In this document: piece after piece, positions 7,983 to 18,116 of the stretch
Position numbering within the stretch: the stretch's first letter is position 1
How the letters are laid out: each line of letters begins with the position of its first letter
Assembly (NCBI GenBank): GCA_028280615.1
Contig: JANQLK010000020.1
Location: 21,216 to 85,215, forward strand
Direction: 5' to 3'
Length of the DNA: 64,000 bases
From: Woeseiaceae bacterium
GTDB taxonomy: Bacteria; Pseudomonadota; Gammaproteobacteria; Steroidobacterales; Woeseiaceae
Made by a program: the position numbers and the translations under genes
The notes under the pieces: generated by a model
Database searches by the model: none
What the model saw: only the letters and a program-made list of their open reading frames with translations
Told to the model about the DNA's origin: nothing

Positions 7983-9590
7983 TCACCGTGTGGGATAGCG
8001 ATTGCGCGCGGCGACGTGATTCGCAAACCCGGTGCCGGATTCGGCGTACAGGTTGTATACGTCCGTGGCGCCCGCGGCGCGCAGTTGCGCCTCTTCATCC
8101 GGATATCGGGCTATAGCGGCGATTCCGCCACCGAAGTCGATCGCACGCAGCTGTTCCAACGCGTCGAGGTTGGCTGACACTGTGGGCAGCGCCAGCATCA
8201 CGAGTTTGATACTCGGTACTCTCTCCGCCAGTTCCCAGAAGTCCGCATCGCTGGGATCACCGCGCATGACGCTGCGTCCGGCTTGCCGATGCAGTTGGAC
8301 GCGCTCCGAATTGAAGTCGACGCCGACCACGGTGTCGCCATGCAGCGCGGCCATCTTGTCGTAAGCGCCGGTTCCGATCCGGCCCATGCCGAAGACGGCG
8401 ATCGTGGCGTTGCCGGTATCCATGGGCTGATCGTCCGGCAGTCGCTGCGGACGCTGGTGCTCTAGCCAGAAGTGCCGATGGTTGCTGTAGATCGAGTCTT
8501 CCCGGTCTGTAAGCGGCGCGGCGAGCACGTAGGACAGGGACAGCGCAACGGATATCACAACGAGCCATTCCGCATTTATCCAGCCGTACGCCACGCCGAT
8601 CGCGGCAACGATCAGACCAAACTCGCTGTAGTTGCTCAGATTCAGGGTTGCCAGCAGCGATGTTCGCGCACGCAGCCTGAAGCAGATCATCAGACCGTAG
8701 AATAGCGTTGATTTGATCAGGACGAACGGCACCATCAGGGCGCCGATCACCATGGCGCGCAACGAAAGCTCGCCGGTCATACCGATCGACAGGAAGAAAC
8801 CCACCAGAAAAAGATCCTTGAAGCCCATGATCGTCCTGGACAACTCGGAAGCCTTGGGATGCGTTGAAACCAGCAGTCCCATGACCAGGGCGCCGAGATC
8901 GTCCTTCACGCCGCCCAGCTCGAATATCTCCGCCCCGCCCAATGCCAACACCAGTGCGTAGAGAATCAGCAGCTCCCCGTGGCCTGCGCGCTTTAGGAGC
9001 TCATGAAACAACGGGCGCATCGGAATCAACAGGAACAGGAGCGCCGCCCACGGCGACGGCAAGCTCCCCGTCGATGCGACCAGGAACACGACCGCCGCCA
9101 TGTCCTGCATGACCAGGATACCGATCGCGATACGGCCGTGGAGGGACATCATCCTGCCTTTCTCTTCGAGACTTTTGACCACGAAGACAGTACTCGAGAA
9201 GCTGAGGGCAAATGCCAGCAGCAGTGACCGCCTGAAATCCAGCTCGCTGAAGAGCGGCACTCCCAGTGAGGCGAGCGCGAAAATCGCGGCGCCGAACATC
9301 GCGACCACCAACCCGGCATGCAAGCTCGTAACCGCCCATACCTGCGGGCGCAGCAGCGCTTTGATGTCCAGCTTCAGGCCAACCGTAAACAGCAGCAGGG
9401 TAATGCCGAGGTCTGCCAACTTCTGCAGAACCTCGCCGCTGGCCATGCCGAGAGAATTGAGAAAGAACCCGGCAGCGAGAAAGCCGACGAGAGGCGGTAG
9501 GCTGATTGCTCGCGCGCCGAAGCCGAGCGTGAAGGCCAGCGTGATCCAGGCAACGTCGCCAAGGGCTATGGCCACCCATTCAAAGTCCAT
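7983..9590 (-). CDS. CPA2-family cation:proton antiporter with RCK/TrkA-N domain (KefB/YbaL-like)
   Basis: 535 residues. Residues 1-380 are about a dozen hydrophobic segments typical of the Na+/H+ exchanger fold (ITLAFTLGFGARAI, LLLFTVGLKLDI, FALSFSSTVFVVKSL, MGLLVSTHP). Residues ~395-500 form a regulatory nucleotide-binding domain: IAVFGMGRIGTGAYDKM (GxGxxG) and VVGVDFNSERV with the acidic ribose-binding Asp, then GDPSDADFWEL. This architecture matches KefB/KefC/YbaL transporters, which move K+ or Na+ against H+ across the inner membrane. No KefF/KefG-like partner flavoprotein is adjacent. GAGACACCC-ATG gives an acceptable ribosome site. Confidence 0.9.
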   Translation of the reverse strand: MDFEWVAIALGDVAWITLAFTLGFGARAISLPPLVGFLAAGFFLNSLGMASGEVLQKLADLGITLLLFTVGLKLDIKALLRPQVWAVTSLHAGLVVAMFGAAIFALASLGVPLFSELDFRRSLLLAFALSFSSTVFVVKSLEEKGRMMSLHGRIAIGILVMQDMAAVVFLVASTGSLPSPWAALLFLLIPMRPLFHELLKRAGHGELLILYALVLALGGAEIFELGGVKDDLGALVMGLLVSTHPKASELSRTIMGFKDLFLVGFFLSIGMTGELSLRAMVIGALMVPFVLIKSTLFYGLMICFRLRARTSLLATLNLSNYSEFGLIVAAIGVAYGWINAEWLVVISVALSLSYVLAAPLTDREDSIYSNHRHFWLEHQRPQRLPDDQPMDTGNATIAVFGMGRIGTGAYDKMAALHGDTVVGVDFNSERVQLHRQAGRSVMRGDPSDADFWELAERVPSIKLVMLALPTVSANLDALEQLRAIDFGGGIAAIARYPDEEAQLRAAGATDVYNLYAESGTGFANHVAARNRYPTR

Positions 9591-10041
9591 GGGTGTCTCG
9601 GACTCGATCGGGCCAGGTCGAGCGGTTGCGTGTGTTCATGATCGCCCGGGACCAGGCTGTTCTGCCGAGCAATAGCCGAGCAGCATTCGGACGACGAACT
9701 CGGTTGCGACGAGCAGCGGAATGCAGGTCGGGGCTTCGATCGCCGCGGCAGCCTGTGTCAGCGTCTGGCCCGTCATCAAATCGTCGGAGACTCGGAATCC
9801 GTCATTTGTAGCAGCTTGCCGAGCTACTCGACAAGCGCATCGTCCGCATTGGGCCCGCTGTCGCGGCGCCCGCAATCGCGAATTGAACCGGCGCCACGCG
9901 TTCCACACGGTCACGGGCCGTCGGCTCTGCGGCAACTACGAATGGATTGATGCGCCGCAAAGGGCACGATAGACACCGTTTGCCCTCGCTGTCGCCGATT
10001 CCCGCAACGGGGCGGCCTGGGTTTGCGGAGTCGCGGCGCGG
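9591..10041. other. Divergent intergenic region without identifiable gene
   Basis: About 450 nt between the antiporter (leftward) and the P-type ATPase (rightward). Frames open here are poor in ribosome sites and show no recognisable domain. It presumably carries both promoters, but I find no convincing -35/-10 pair. Confidence 0.35.
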
Positions 10042-12858
10042 TTGCGGCTACCGAGAGCGGCAGCCTGCGCTGCGAAGGAGCGACTCCTGGCTTCACAGTG
10101 GTACCAACTGACGGCTGCAGAGGCATTGCATCGCCTCGACAGCAGCGAGGCGGGTCTCGACGAACAGTCCGCGGCCCGGAAACTGGCACAACACGGCGCC
10201 AACGAAATCGCGTTCGAGAAGACCCCGGCGTGGCTGCGGTTCCTCAGTCAGCTGAACGATCCCATGGTCATCATCCTGCTGATCACGGCCGCGATTACCG
10301 GGACTCTTACGGCGTTCGGCAGCCACATGTTGCCCGATACGATTGTCATCGTGGGCGTGGTCCTGCTGAATTCGGTGCTCGGCTATGTGCAGGAGGAAAA
10401 GGCCGACAGCGCCATCGATGCGCTGCGCCAGCTCATGGTCCAGGAAGCAATCGTCGTGCGCGAGGCGAAGCAGGCACGACTTCCGGCGCGGCTCCTCGTG
10501 CCCGGCGACATCGTCGTCCTTGAAGGCGGCGACAAAATCCCCGCCGACGTACGCTTCATCGAGGTCAACAACGCCTACGTCGATGAGTCGTCGCTGACCG
10601 GCGAATCCGTGCCTGTCGCGAAGCACATAGAGAAGATCGACGGATCCGACCTCGTGCCGGGCGATCAGGGCAACATCGGCTTCTCCGGGACCTTCGTCAC
10701 GCGCGGCACGGCGCTCGCGGTCGTCGTCGAGACGGCTCGTAACACGGTGTTCGGCCAGGTCGCCGACATGGTCGAGTCGGCAGGGGCCACGCGAACGCCC
10801 CTGCAGCGCCAACTCGGACGCTTCGTGCGCCGCCTGATCGGCGCGATTCTCGTCATCGGTTCGTTCAACTTCGTGATCGGAGCGCTGCTCGGGTACTCGC
10901 TGCCGTACAGCTTCCTCGGTGCCGTATCGCTCGTCGTCGCGGCAATTCCGGAGATGTTGCCGGCGCTCGTGACGTCGATTCTTGCGCTGTCCGGCACGGC
11001 GATGGCGAAGCGAAACGCGCTGGTCAGAAACCTGCCGGCAGCCGAGACACTAGGCGCCACATCGGTCATTTGCTCCGACAAGACCGGCACGCTGACAGAG
11101 AACCGCATGACCGTGACCCGGGTGTATGCGGGCGGGCAGATCTACGACGTTAGCGGCACGGCATTCGATATCGACGGTAAATTCCTGCTCGACGGTGCGG
11201 TGCGCGATCCACAATCGGATGCAGGCCTGCTGGCGCTGCTCGAATGCGGTTTCTACTGCAACAACGCTCACCTGTCGGGCGAGTCGGGCACGGGCGATCC
11301 AACCGAGATCGCACTGCGCGTGGCCGGCGCCAAAGCCCAGATCATCGCCGATAGCGTGCGCCGTCTCGGGGAGATCCCGTTCGAGTCGTCAACCAAGTAC
11401 ATGGCCGTGCTCGTCGACAGTGACGACCGCCGGCTGCTCTATGTCAAGGGCGCTCCGGAAGTCGTCATCGGCATGTGCTCGAGCGCGGTCGACCCGGACG
11501 GCAACGGTATCGACTTCACTCCGACGCGCGCGCTTGCCGTGGCGAGTTCGTTCGCCGAGGATGCTCTGCGAACGCTGGCATTCGCCGTTCGCGAGCTGCC
11601 GGCCGGCTCGAACGATCTCCGCAGCGCGGATCTCGCCGATCTGAATTTCCTCGGCCTGCAGGGCATGATCGATCCGCCGCGCAAGTCGGCGATCGAGGCC
11701 GTGGCGCGCTGCAAGGAGGCCGGCATTCGGACGGTCATGATCACAGGTGACCATCCGGCGACCGCACTCGCGATTGCGCGTCAGCTCGGCATCGATACCG
11801 AACGGGTCATGACCGGCGCCGAGCTGACGGGCCTGGGCGAGGGCGAGATGCTCGATGTGGTTCGGGAGGTTTCGGTGTTCGGCCGCGTTGCACCCGAACA
11901 CAAGAAGGCCATCGCGGAATCGCTACAGTCGCTCGGCAACGTCGTGGCTATGACCGGCGACGGAGTCAACGACGCGCCCGCGCTCAAAGCTGCCGACATC
12001 GGCGTCGCCATGGGCATCAACGGCACCGAGGTCGCGAAAGAGTCATCCGACATGGTGCTGGCGGACGACAATTTCGAAACGATTGTCGCGGCAGTCGAGG
12101 AGGGCCGGCACGCCTGGAACAACTTGCAGAAGGCGATCCTGTACACGCTGCCGACGAATGCGGCGCAGGCGCTCCTGATCATCGGCGCCGTGAGCATGGC
12201 CGCGTTCGTACCGCTGTTCGGCGCGCGCTTCGTGCTGGAGCCTGTGCAGATCCTGTGGGTGAATCTGCTCGATTCCGTGTTGCTGACGATGCCACTGATG
12301 ATGGAGTCGAAGGAACCGGGGCTCCTGCGGCAGCAGCCCCGCGACCCCACGGCGCGTATCATGAATCGCCTGTTCCTCCAGCGCGTCGTCGTGATCGGAT
12401 TGGCGATATCGGTACCGGCGTTTCTCGTCTACCATCACTTCGGTTCGGGGGCTATGGACGGCGGTGTCGTCGTCGACACGCTGCGGTTGACGCAGGCGCA
12501 GACGGCCGCATTCTGGGGCGTGCTCTTCGCCCACTTTGGCTACGTGATCTCGGCGCGCTCGATCTATGCGTCGGCATTTACGTTTAGTCCGCTTTCGAAT
12601 CGCTGGCTTCTCGGCGGCATTGCGATCAGCCTCGCAATCCGGCTGTTGCCAACCTTTGTCCCGGCGGCGGCGACGATATTTCGCACCGCGCCGATACCGG
12701 CCGACTGGTGGCCGCTCATCGCGCTTTGCTTCCTGCCGAGCTTTGTCGCGATCGAGGCGGACAAGGCGCTGCGCAGACTCGGATGGGGTCGAGGAACGGC
12801 CCGCGCGGCGGCGAGCCCCGTACAGTCCGACAATCGCGTGCCGGGTCGTCCAAGATAG
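10042..12858 (+). CDS. P2-type cation-transporting ATPase
   Basis: Up to 938 residues. Ordered P-type ATPase motifs are complete: actuator-domain SLTGES, phosphorylation loop SDKTGTLTENRM (phospho-acceptor Asp346), nucleotide-domain KGAPEVV, hinge TGDHPATALAIARQLG and AMTGDGVNDAPALKAADIG. The M4 segment reads AIPEMLPALV where Ca-ATPases usually have PEGLP, so ion preference is uncertain (Ca2+, Na+/K+ or Mg2+). A C-terminal cation-ATPase domain with four to six membrane segments follows. No heavy-metal domain is present at the N-terminus, where AAEALHRLDSSEAGLDEQSA is the usual cation_ATPase_N. The TTG at 10042 is the longest start; a CTG at 10087 has a better GGAG, so the true N-terminus may be about 15 residues shorter. 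Confidence 0.88.
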   Translation: MRLPRAAACAAKERLLASQWYQLTAAEALHRLDSSEAGLDEQSAARKLAQHGANEIAFEKTPAWLRFLSQLNDPMVIILLITAAITGTLTAFGSHMLPDTIVIVGVVLLNSVLGYVQEEKADSAIDALRQLMVQEAIVVREAKQARLPARLLVPGDIVVLEGGDKIPADVRFIEVNNAYVDESSLTGESVPVAKHIEKIDGSDLVPGDQGNIGFSGTFVTRGTALAVVVETARNTVFGQVADMVESAGATRTPLQRQLGRFVRRLIGAILVIGSFNFVIGALLGYSLPYSFLGAVSLVVAAIPEMLPALVTSILALSGTAMAKRNALVRNLPAAETLGATSVICSDKTGTLTENRMTVTRVYAGGQIYDVSGTAFDIDGKFLLDGAVRDPQSDAGLLALLECGFYCNNAHLSGESGTGDPTEIALRVAGAKAQIIADSVRRLGEIPFESSTKYMAVLVDSDDRRLLYVKGAPEVVIGMCSSAVDPDGNGIDFTPTRALAVASSFAEDALRTLAFAVRELPAGSNDLRSADLADLNFLGLQGMIDPPRKSAIEAVARCKEAGIRTVMITGDHPATALAIARQLGIDTERVMTGAELTGLGEGEMLDVVREVSVFGRVAPEHKKAIAESLQSLGNVVAMTGDGVNDAPALKAADIGVAMGINGTEVAKESSDMVLADDNFETIVAAVEEGRHAWNNLQKAILYTLPTNAAQALLIIGAVSMAAFVPLFGARFVLEPVQILWVNLLDSVLLTMPLMMESKEPGLLRQQPRDPTARIMNRLFLQRVVVIGLAISVPAFLVYHHFGSGAMDGGVVVDTLRLTQAQTAAFWGVLFAHFGYVISARSIYASAFTFSPLSNRWLLGGIAISLAIRLLPTFVPAAATIFRTAPIPADWWPLIALCFLPSFVAIEADKALRRLGWGRGTARAAASPVQSDNRVPGRPR

Positions 12859-12995
12859 TACGAGTGGTCGTACGGCGGCCCCCACTTGCCACGACTCTGT
12901 GATCCGCGCACTCGCCGGCATTTGCGCTGCTCCTGCGGCTATGTGACCCTCGGTCGCTGGCTGCGCACGGGAATCAGACGTAGCGGAGAGGAACA

Positions 12996-14327
12996 GTGCC
13001 GAACCCCAGCAAGAAACCCGTCAGCGTCGTCGTGGCCTCGGCTGCGCTGTGGGGCCTCCTTTTCGCTTGTATCACCGCTGGGCGGACCGCTGTCGCGGCC
13101 GCGGAACAGTATGAGTCGCGTCGTATCGGTGTCGTCGAGCGCCAGGGTTCGGGGCCGGACACGTTGCCTGACGGTCCGCAGGTCATCGATGAGCAAGGCC
13201 AGCGTCTGCGGGTAACGCCCCTCAAGGGCATCGAACGTCCCTGGGCGCTGGCGTTTCTCCCGGACGGCGCGATGCTCGTGACCGAGCGCACGGGCCGACT
13301 CAGGCGCGTGAATGCCGACTTCACGCTCGACCCGGAGCCGATTTCGGGCGTGCCCGACGTGCTGCCAGCCGCCTACAAGGGACTCATGGACGTCGCGCTG
13401 CACCCGGATTTCGACGACAACCGCTGGGTGTACTTTACCTACTCAAGGGAACTGCCCGGCGAGACCGACGAAGACTGGGACAAGCTGACAGGTCCCGCAG
13501 CCACGGCGGCGCTGGCGCGCGGCCGCTACGATGGGGCCCATCGGCTGCACGACGTCGAGGACCTGTTCGTGGCGAAAGCCGCGACCAGCGGAGTCAGCGC
13601 CGCACGCATAGTCTTCGGCCCGGACGACAGGCTGTATATGAGTATCGGCGCGCCGAGCTACCTGGTCATCGAGGGCGGGACCAACCGCGTCGGCAGCGCA
13701 CATGAAGCCCAGGATCCCGCCTCGCACGCAGGCAAGATACTGCGCCTCAACGACGATGGCTCCGCACCGGCCGACAACCCGTTCGTCGGCCGGCCCGGCC
13801 ATCTGCCGGAGATCTTCGCCCTCGGCGTGCGAAACGTAACCGGCCTTGTCGTGCATCCCGAGACCGGAGCGCTGTGGGCCGTCGAGCACGGACCGCTCGA
13901 CGGTGACGAAATCAACATTATCGAGGCGGGCCGCAACTACGGCTGGCCGCTCGTGTCGTACGGCCGCGCCTACAGCGGCGCCCGGACGGGAGCGGGCTCC
14001 GGCCCCGTTCAGGCTCACCCATCGGCGCCTGGCATCGAAGAGCCGCTGCTCTACTGGGCGCCCAATATAGCGCCGGGCGGACTCACGATTTACACCGGCG
14101 ACCGGTTTCCCGCCTGGAAGGGCGACGCATTCATCGGCGGGCTTGGCAGCACGCAGCTGCAGCGCGTCGATCTGACAGACGACGGCCTGCCGGTCGGACG
14201 CCAATCGATGCTCGTATCGCTCGGGCAGCGGATTCGCGAGGTTCGCGAAGGGGCGGACGGTCTCATTTACCTGCTGACCGATCACGATCGCGGCTCGCTC
14301 ATTCGGGTCGAGCCTGTCGCTGACTGA
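12996..14327 (+). CDS. Exported PQQ-dependent sugar dehydrogenase (sorbosone/glucose dehydrogenase family)
   Basis: 443 residues from GTG, with GGAGAGG upstream. A signal peptide (VVVASAALWGLLFACITAG) leads into a six-bladed propeller: RPWALAFLPDGAMLVTERTG, KGLMDVALHPDF, WVYFTYS, ARIVFGPDDRLYMSIG, GKILRLNDDG, EIFALGVRNVTGLVVHPETG, WAVEHGPLDGDEINII and YGWPLVSYG. These are characteristic of soluble Gdh/sorbosone dehydrogenases that use PQQ and Ca2+ in the periplasm. A ~45-residue insertion (LPGETDEDWDKLTGP) after the third strand is longer than usual. Membership is clear; the substrate and whether PQQ is really bound are not. Confidence 0.87.
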   Translation: MPNPSKKPVSVVVASAALWGLLFACITAGRTAVAAAEQYESRRIGVVERQGSGPDTLPDGPQVIDEQGQRLRVTPLKGIERPWALAFLPDGAMLVTERTGRLRRVNADFTLDPEPISGVPDVLPAAYKGLMDVALHPDFDDNRWVYFTYSRELPGETDEDWDKLTGPAATAALARGRYDGAHRLHDVEDLFVAKAATSGVSAARIVFGPDDRLYMSIGAPSYLVIEGGTNRVGSAHEAQDPASHAGKILRLNDDGSAPADNPFVGRPGHLPEIFALGVRNVTGLVVHPETGALWAVEHGPLDGDEINIIEAGRNYGWPLVSYGRAYSGARTGAGSGPVQAHPSAPGIEEPLLYWAPNIAPGGLTIYTGDRFPAWKGDAFIGGLGSTQLQRVDLTDDGLPVGRQSMLVSLGQRIREVREGADGLIYLLTDHDRGSLIRVEPVAD

Positions 14328-14889
14328 GTCCAGTCGCTGACTGAACCCAGGTGCCGCGAGTCCGTCATTAGACGTAGCTTTCGCGGCGTCAAGGAAGCCC
14401 GTCAGACAGTAGTCCGGCGCCTGGTCCACTGGCTCGCCGTGTGATCCCCATCGCGCCCGGATTCAGCGCTATCGATATGTACCGCGGACGCTCGGTGCGC
14501 TATGCGTACATATGCTGCCCGGCGCCTTATGTTGAAGTCAGGGCCGGCGAGCGGCCCTGCAGACACGATTCCAGCGTCGGGGGCTCTATTTTCGACACAA
14601 GAGTCTGTCGAAGCCCGTGAATCGCACCAAATATGTGCGCACAGCGAATTAAAATGCGTCATACGACCAAAATTGATTGACACGAAATACTCGTTACCGC
14701 ACAGTAACGGACAGGCGCCTCACTTGCGAACTGCGGCGTCAATTCAGGGCAGAGCCACACAGCATTAAAAAGTCAAGCTAATCAGTTGCTTACGATGAAA
14801 ATGACGCTGGTGGTTGGTTTTCAGCCGGTTTCGATCCGGCTGTCAGGGTTGTTTCTGCCTGTCGAGAGAACTGAAACGGGGAGACTGTC
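14328..14889. other. Upstream region of TonB-dependent receptor with 5' hairpin
   Basis: 562 nt with no gene that I can support. The second half is AT-richer than its surroundings and probably holds the receptor promoter; TTGACA occurs near 14,677 but without a convincing -10 at proper distance. A hairpin is described separately at 14822-14842. Confidence 0.4.
14822..14842 (+). promoter_or_regulatory. Stem-loop in the leader of the TonB-dependent receptor
   Basis: CAGCCGG, a seven-base loop TTTCGAT, then CCGGCTG: a perfect 7-bp stem 48 nt before the ATG. No T-run follows, so it is not an intrinsic terminator; an mRNA-stability or attenuation role is possible. Confidence 0.4.
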
Positions 14890-17814
14890 ATGAATCAAAA
14901 TCGAACGCTGCTCGCACGGGCCGTGCACAGCGCCATCATTGCAAGTACTGTCGCCGCGGGCACGGGATTTCCGGCTTCCGCGGCCCTTGCCCAGGATGAC
15001 GAGGCACTCGAGGAAGTCGTCGTCACCGGTTCCCGGCTGAGACGAGATCGCGATTTCGTCGAGATCAGCCCGGTTGCCACGGTCGACATGGCGCAAATTC
15101 AGAATTCCGGCTACCTGACGCTCGAGCAGACCGTCAACCGGATGCCGCAGCTGAGGCCCGATACCACGAGCAGCACCAACCAGTATGGCGGGCCCGCCAT
15201 GCGCGCCGACCTCCGCGGTCTCGGTGCGGAGCGGACGCTCGTACTCGTCGACGGCCGTCGCTTCATCCCGGCCGAGGACACGGGTATCGCCGATCTCGCC
15301 ACGATCCCCGACATGCTCATACAGGCGGTCGAGATCGTGACCGGCGGCGCATCCGCGGTATACGGCTCCGATGCCATCTCCGGCGCCATCAACTTCCGGC
15401 TTCGCGATGACTTCCAGGGCGCGGACCTTCGCTATCAGCGCGGCGAGAGCGGCGAGGGCGACGGGGAAACCGAGCGCGCAGATCTGCTGATCGGCGCCGG
15501 TACCGAGGACGGTCGCAGCAACGCCGTCTTCGCGCTGTCCTGGTCCGAGCGGGGCACGATCATGGGCGATGCTCGCGACTTCTCCGCGATCCCGTTCGTT
15601 ACGAGCGCAACGGGCGAGTACGTACCGTTCGGTTCCGGCAACATTCCGGGCACCGTGATCGCGCTGCAGCCCGCGCAGTTCGACCAGATTAACGGCGTTG
15701 ACCTGAGCAACTCCGACGGTTCCTGCCCGGGCCCGATCCAGGGCGTTCGTTTCGACGAAGGCAGCCAGCCGGTTCCGTTCTGCCGCCCGATCGACCAGTT
15801 CAACTACGCGGCCGACAACTTCCTGCTGCGTCCGATGGAGCGCTGGCAGGCCAGCATACTCGCCAAGCACGCGATCTCGGATCGGGTGACCGGCTACGCT
15901 CAGGCGTTCTACAACAAGTACGAGCAGGCCTACCAGATGGCGCCCGAGTCCACGGCACCGACCAGCTTCGGTCAGCCGCGCGGCACGATCGTCATTCCGG
16001 ACGCACCGAACAACCCGCTGTTTACGCCGGTGCTCCAGGATTTCTGGGCGCAAAACGCGGCGTTCTTCGATCCGGACGGCGACGGCAACTACACGGTCAA
16101 CGGCCTCGGCCGGCGATTCGAGGAATTCGGTCCACGTCGTTTCCGCTTCAACATCGACTCGTTCCTGTTCACGTCCGGCGTGAGGGGCGACATCGAACTG
16201 GGCAACAACAACTGGGCCTGGGATGTATTCGGGCAGTACTCACGGAACGATACGCGGCAGGAGACGCTGGGTCTGTTGTCGAAATCGGGCATCACGCTGG
16301 GCCTTGACCCCGTGATCAATCCCGATGGCAGTGTCACGTGCCGCACCGAGATACGCGGCTGTGTCCCGGTGAACATCTTCGGTACCGATGCCTTGACGCC
16401 GGAGATGGCCAACTACCTGCAGGCCGAGCGCACGACGAGCAACATCTTCGAGCGGTATGTCGGCGGCGCAACTATAGCCGGCGACTTGTTCGAGCTGCCG
16501 ACCGGCATGGTCGCAACGGCCTTCGGTGTCGAGTACCGCGATGAGCAGATCCTGGTGCAGCCGAACGAGAACCAGTTGCTCAACGACCTCGCGTCGCAGG
16601 CCATCGCGCCGACGGTCGTCGAGGGCAGCTACAACCTGTACGAGGTATTCGGCGAGGCCAGGGTGCCGCTGTTGACCGACAGCTTCGTCGAAAGCCTGGC
16701 CCTCGAGGGCGCGGTGCGCTTCGCCGACTACTCGACGATCGGCAACGTAACCACCTGGAGCGGCTCGCTGGACATGGACGTCAACGAGCAACTCAAGATC
16801 CGCGCCGGCTACAGTCAGGCCATTCGAGCGCCGAACCTGGACGAGCTGCTGGCGCCGGTCAGCGCCGGCTTCCGCCCCGTGACCGACCCCTGCGTGGCCG
16901 AGAACAACCCGTCGGAGGCCACAAAGGATCTCTGCGTGGCCCAGGGCGTGCCGGCAGTGAGCCGCGATACGCTCGTCGAATCGCCACGCTCCGGTTACGA
17001 CCTGATCAGCGGCGGTAACCCGAACCTGACCGAAGAGACGGCCAACACCTTGACGGTTGGCGTCGTCTGGTCGCCGAGTTTCGTGGAGGGTCTGACGATG
17101 TCGCTGGACTACTACGACATCAACCTGGAAGATGCCATCGCCCAGGTCGACGGCCAGCTGCTGCTCAACGACTGCTTCGCAACCGGTGATATTGCCACGA
17201 CATCGTGCCAGTCGATCCAACGCGATCCGCTCGGCAACATCTCGGAGGTCATCGCGCCGCTCCTGAACCTCGCCGACCGCAACGTCGACGGCGCGGACCT
17301 GTCGGTGTCATACGCCATGGACGGTCTGCCAAACTGGCTGTCGCTGCCGAACAACGGCGCGACGCTCGACGTGCAGTGGTTCTCGTCCTGGCAGTTCGAG
17401 AACTCGACCCAGACGCTGCCGAGCCTTCCGTCCATCGACTGCGCGGGCAAGTACAGCGGGACCTGCTCGAGCGGTCCGGTTCGCCCTTCGCCGGGATTCC
17501 GCAGCCTGCTGCGCTTCAACTGGCAGTCGGGACCGCTGCGCCTGAGTCCGGAGATGAACTACATCGGTGAGCTGGAGCTGTCCGAGGATTCAGGCCCGAA
17601 CGAGCGCGGGACGCAGAGCCCCTGGGCTATCTGGAACCTCAACGGCGGTTGGGACTTCACGGACAACACCGGACTGTTCTTCGGCATCAACAACATCACC
17701 GACAAGGCGCCACCGATCTGGGCATTCCAGGCCGCCGGCGACCTGAACGTCAACGTCAATCTCTACGATCCCGTGGGACGCAGCTTCTTCCTCGGCCTGA
17801 GGACGGGCTTCTAA
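14890..17814 (+). CDS. TonB-dependent outer-membrane receptor
   Basis: 974 residues. Signal peptide with cleavage near AALAQ, then a TonB box (EEVVVTGSRLRR). The plug contains QTVNRMPQLRP, RGLGAERTLVLVDGRRF, IQAVEIVTGGASAVYGSDAI and GAINFRLRDDF, standard for the large receptors of Caulobacter/Xanthomonas type. The remainder is an alternating beta-strand barrel with receptor-like phrases (FGVEYRDEQ, IRAGYSQAIRAPNLDELLAP, GGNPNLTEETANTLTVG) and ends in the terminal aromatic-containing strand GRSFFLGLRTGF. GGGGAG before the ATG fixes the start. A strong terminator follows 62 nt after the stop, so it is monocistronic. Ligand unknown; the next gene is a DUF885 lipoprotein. Confidence 0.93.
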   Translation: MNQNRTLLARAVHSAIIASTVAAGTGFPASAALAQDDEALEEVVVTGSRLRRDRDFVEISPVATVDMAQIQNSGYLTLEQTVNRMPQLRPDTTSSTNQYGGPAMRADLRGLGAERTLVLVDGRRFIPAEDTGIADLATIPDMLIQAVEIVTGGASAVYGSDAISGAINFRLRDDFQGADLRYQRGESGEGDGETERADLLIGAGTEDGRSNAVFALSWSERGTIMGDARDFSAIPFVTSATGEYVPFGSGNIPGTVIALQPAQFDQINGVDLSNSDGSCPGPIQGVRFDEGSQPVPFCRPIDQFNYAADNFLLRPMERWQASILAKHAISDRVTGYAQAFYNKYEQAYQMAPESTAPTSFGQPRGTIVIPDAPNNPLFTPVLQDFWAQNAAFFDPDGDGNYTVNGLGRRFEEFGPRRFRFNIDSFLFTSGVRGDIELGNNNWAWDVFGQYSRNDTRQETLGLLSKSGITLGLDPVINPDGSVTCRTEIRGCVPVNIFGTDALTPEMANYLQAERTTSNIFERYVGGATIAGDLFELPTGMVATAFGVEYRDEQILVQPNENQLLNDLASQAIAPTVVEGSYNLYEVFGEARVPLLTDSFVESLALEGAVRFADYSTIGNVTTWSGSLDMDVNEQLKIRAGYSQAIRAPNLDELLAPVSAGFRPVTDPCVAENNPSEATKDLCVAQGVPAVSRDTLVESPRSGYDLISGGNPNLTEETANTLTVGVVWSPSFVEGLTMSLDYYDINLEDAIAQVDGQLLLNDCFATGDIATTSCQSIQRDPLGNISEVIAPLLNLADRNVDGADLSVSYAMDGLPNWLSLPNNGATLDVQWFSSWQFENSTQTLPSLPSIDCAGKYSGTCSSGPVRPSPGFRSLLRFNWQSGPLRLSPEMNYIGELELSEDSGPNERGTQSPWAIWNLNGGWDFTDNTGLFFGINNITDKAPPIWAFQAAGDLNVNVNLYDPVGRSFFLGLRTGF

Positions 17815-17876
17815 GCTGGCGTGACGGCTTGCGCAACGTCAATTCGACCGAACGACAGAGCGCATGGAGAAAGATC

Positions 17877-17905
17877 GGGGGCTGGCAATCGCCAGCCCCC
17901 TTTTT
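17877..17905 (+). terminator. Strong intrinsic terminator after the TonB-dependent receptor
   Basis: GGGGGCTGGC, loop AATC, GCCAGCCCCC, then TTTTT. Perfect 10-bp GC-rich stem plus T-run, 62 nt after the receptor stop codon. Confidence 0.92.
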
Positions 17906-18116
17906 CATCCCCTGGGCCGATGGCGGTCGCCCGGCGTCGCCGTCAGACCGGCCGGGAGGCCGCTTGTCAGAAGGGCCCGCGATAGCCTCGCTCCGTCGCC
18001 GACAGGCGGATGTCGGGACGACAAGCAAAGCGGAGCGCAGTCGGCTCTACCAGCTGAACACGACGAATAGCACGGTGCCCGGCCTCAAACGACAACCATT
18101 CGGGAGGTTCACAAGC

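Noticed and set aside
9636..9935. Minus-strand frame of 99 codons between antiporter and ATPase
   Set aside because: First half is Arg-rich random-looking sequence, no ribosome site, no recognisable domain.
18043..18058. tRNA D-arm-like antisense sequence (GGCTCTACCAGCTGAA)
   Set aside because: Only 16 nt match; no anticodon arm, T arm or acceptor stem can be built around it. Probably chance.
17649..18116. Upstream extension of the DUF885 lipoprotein frame by 156 codons
   Set aside because: The extension overlaps the TonB receptor gene and a strong terminator, whereas the ATG at 18117 has a good ribosome site and starts a lipoprotein signal.
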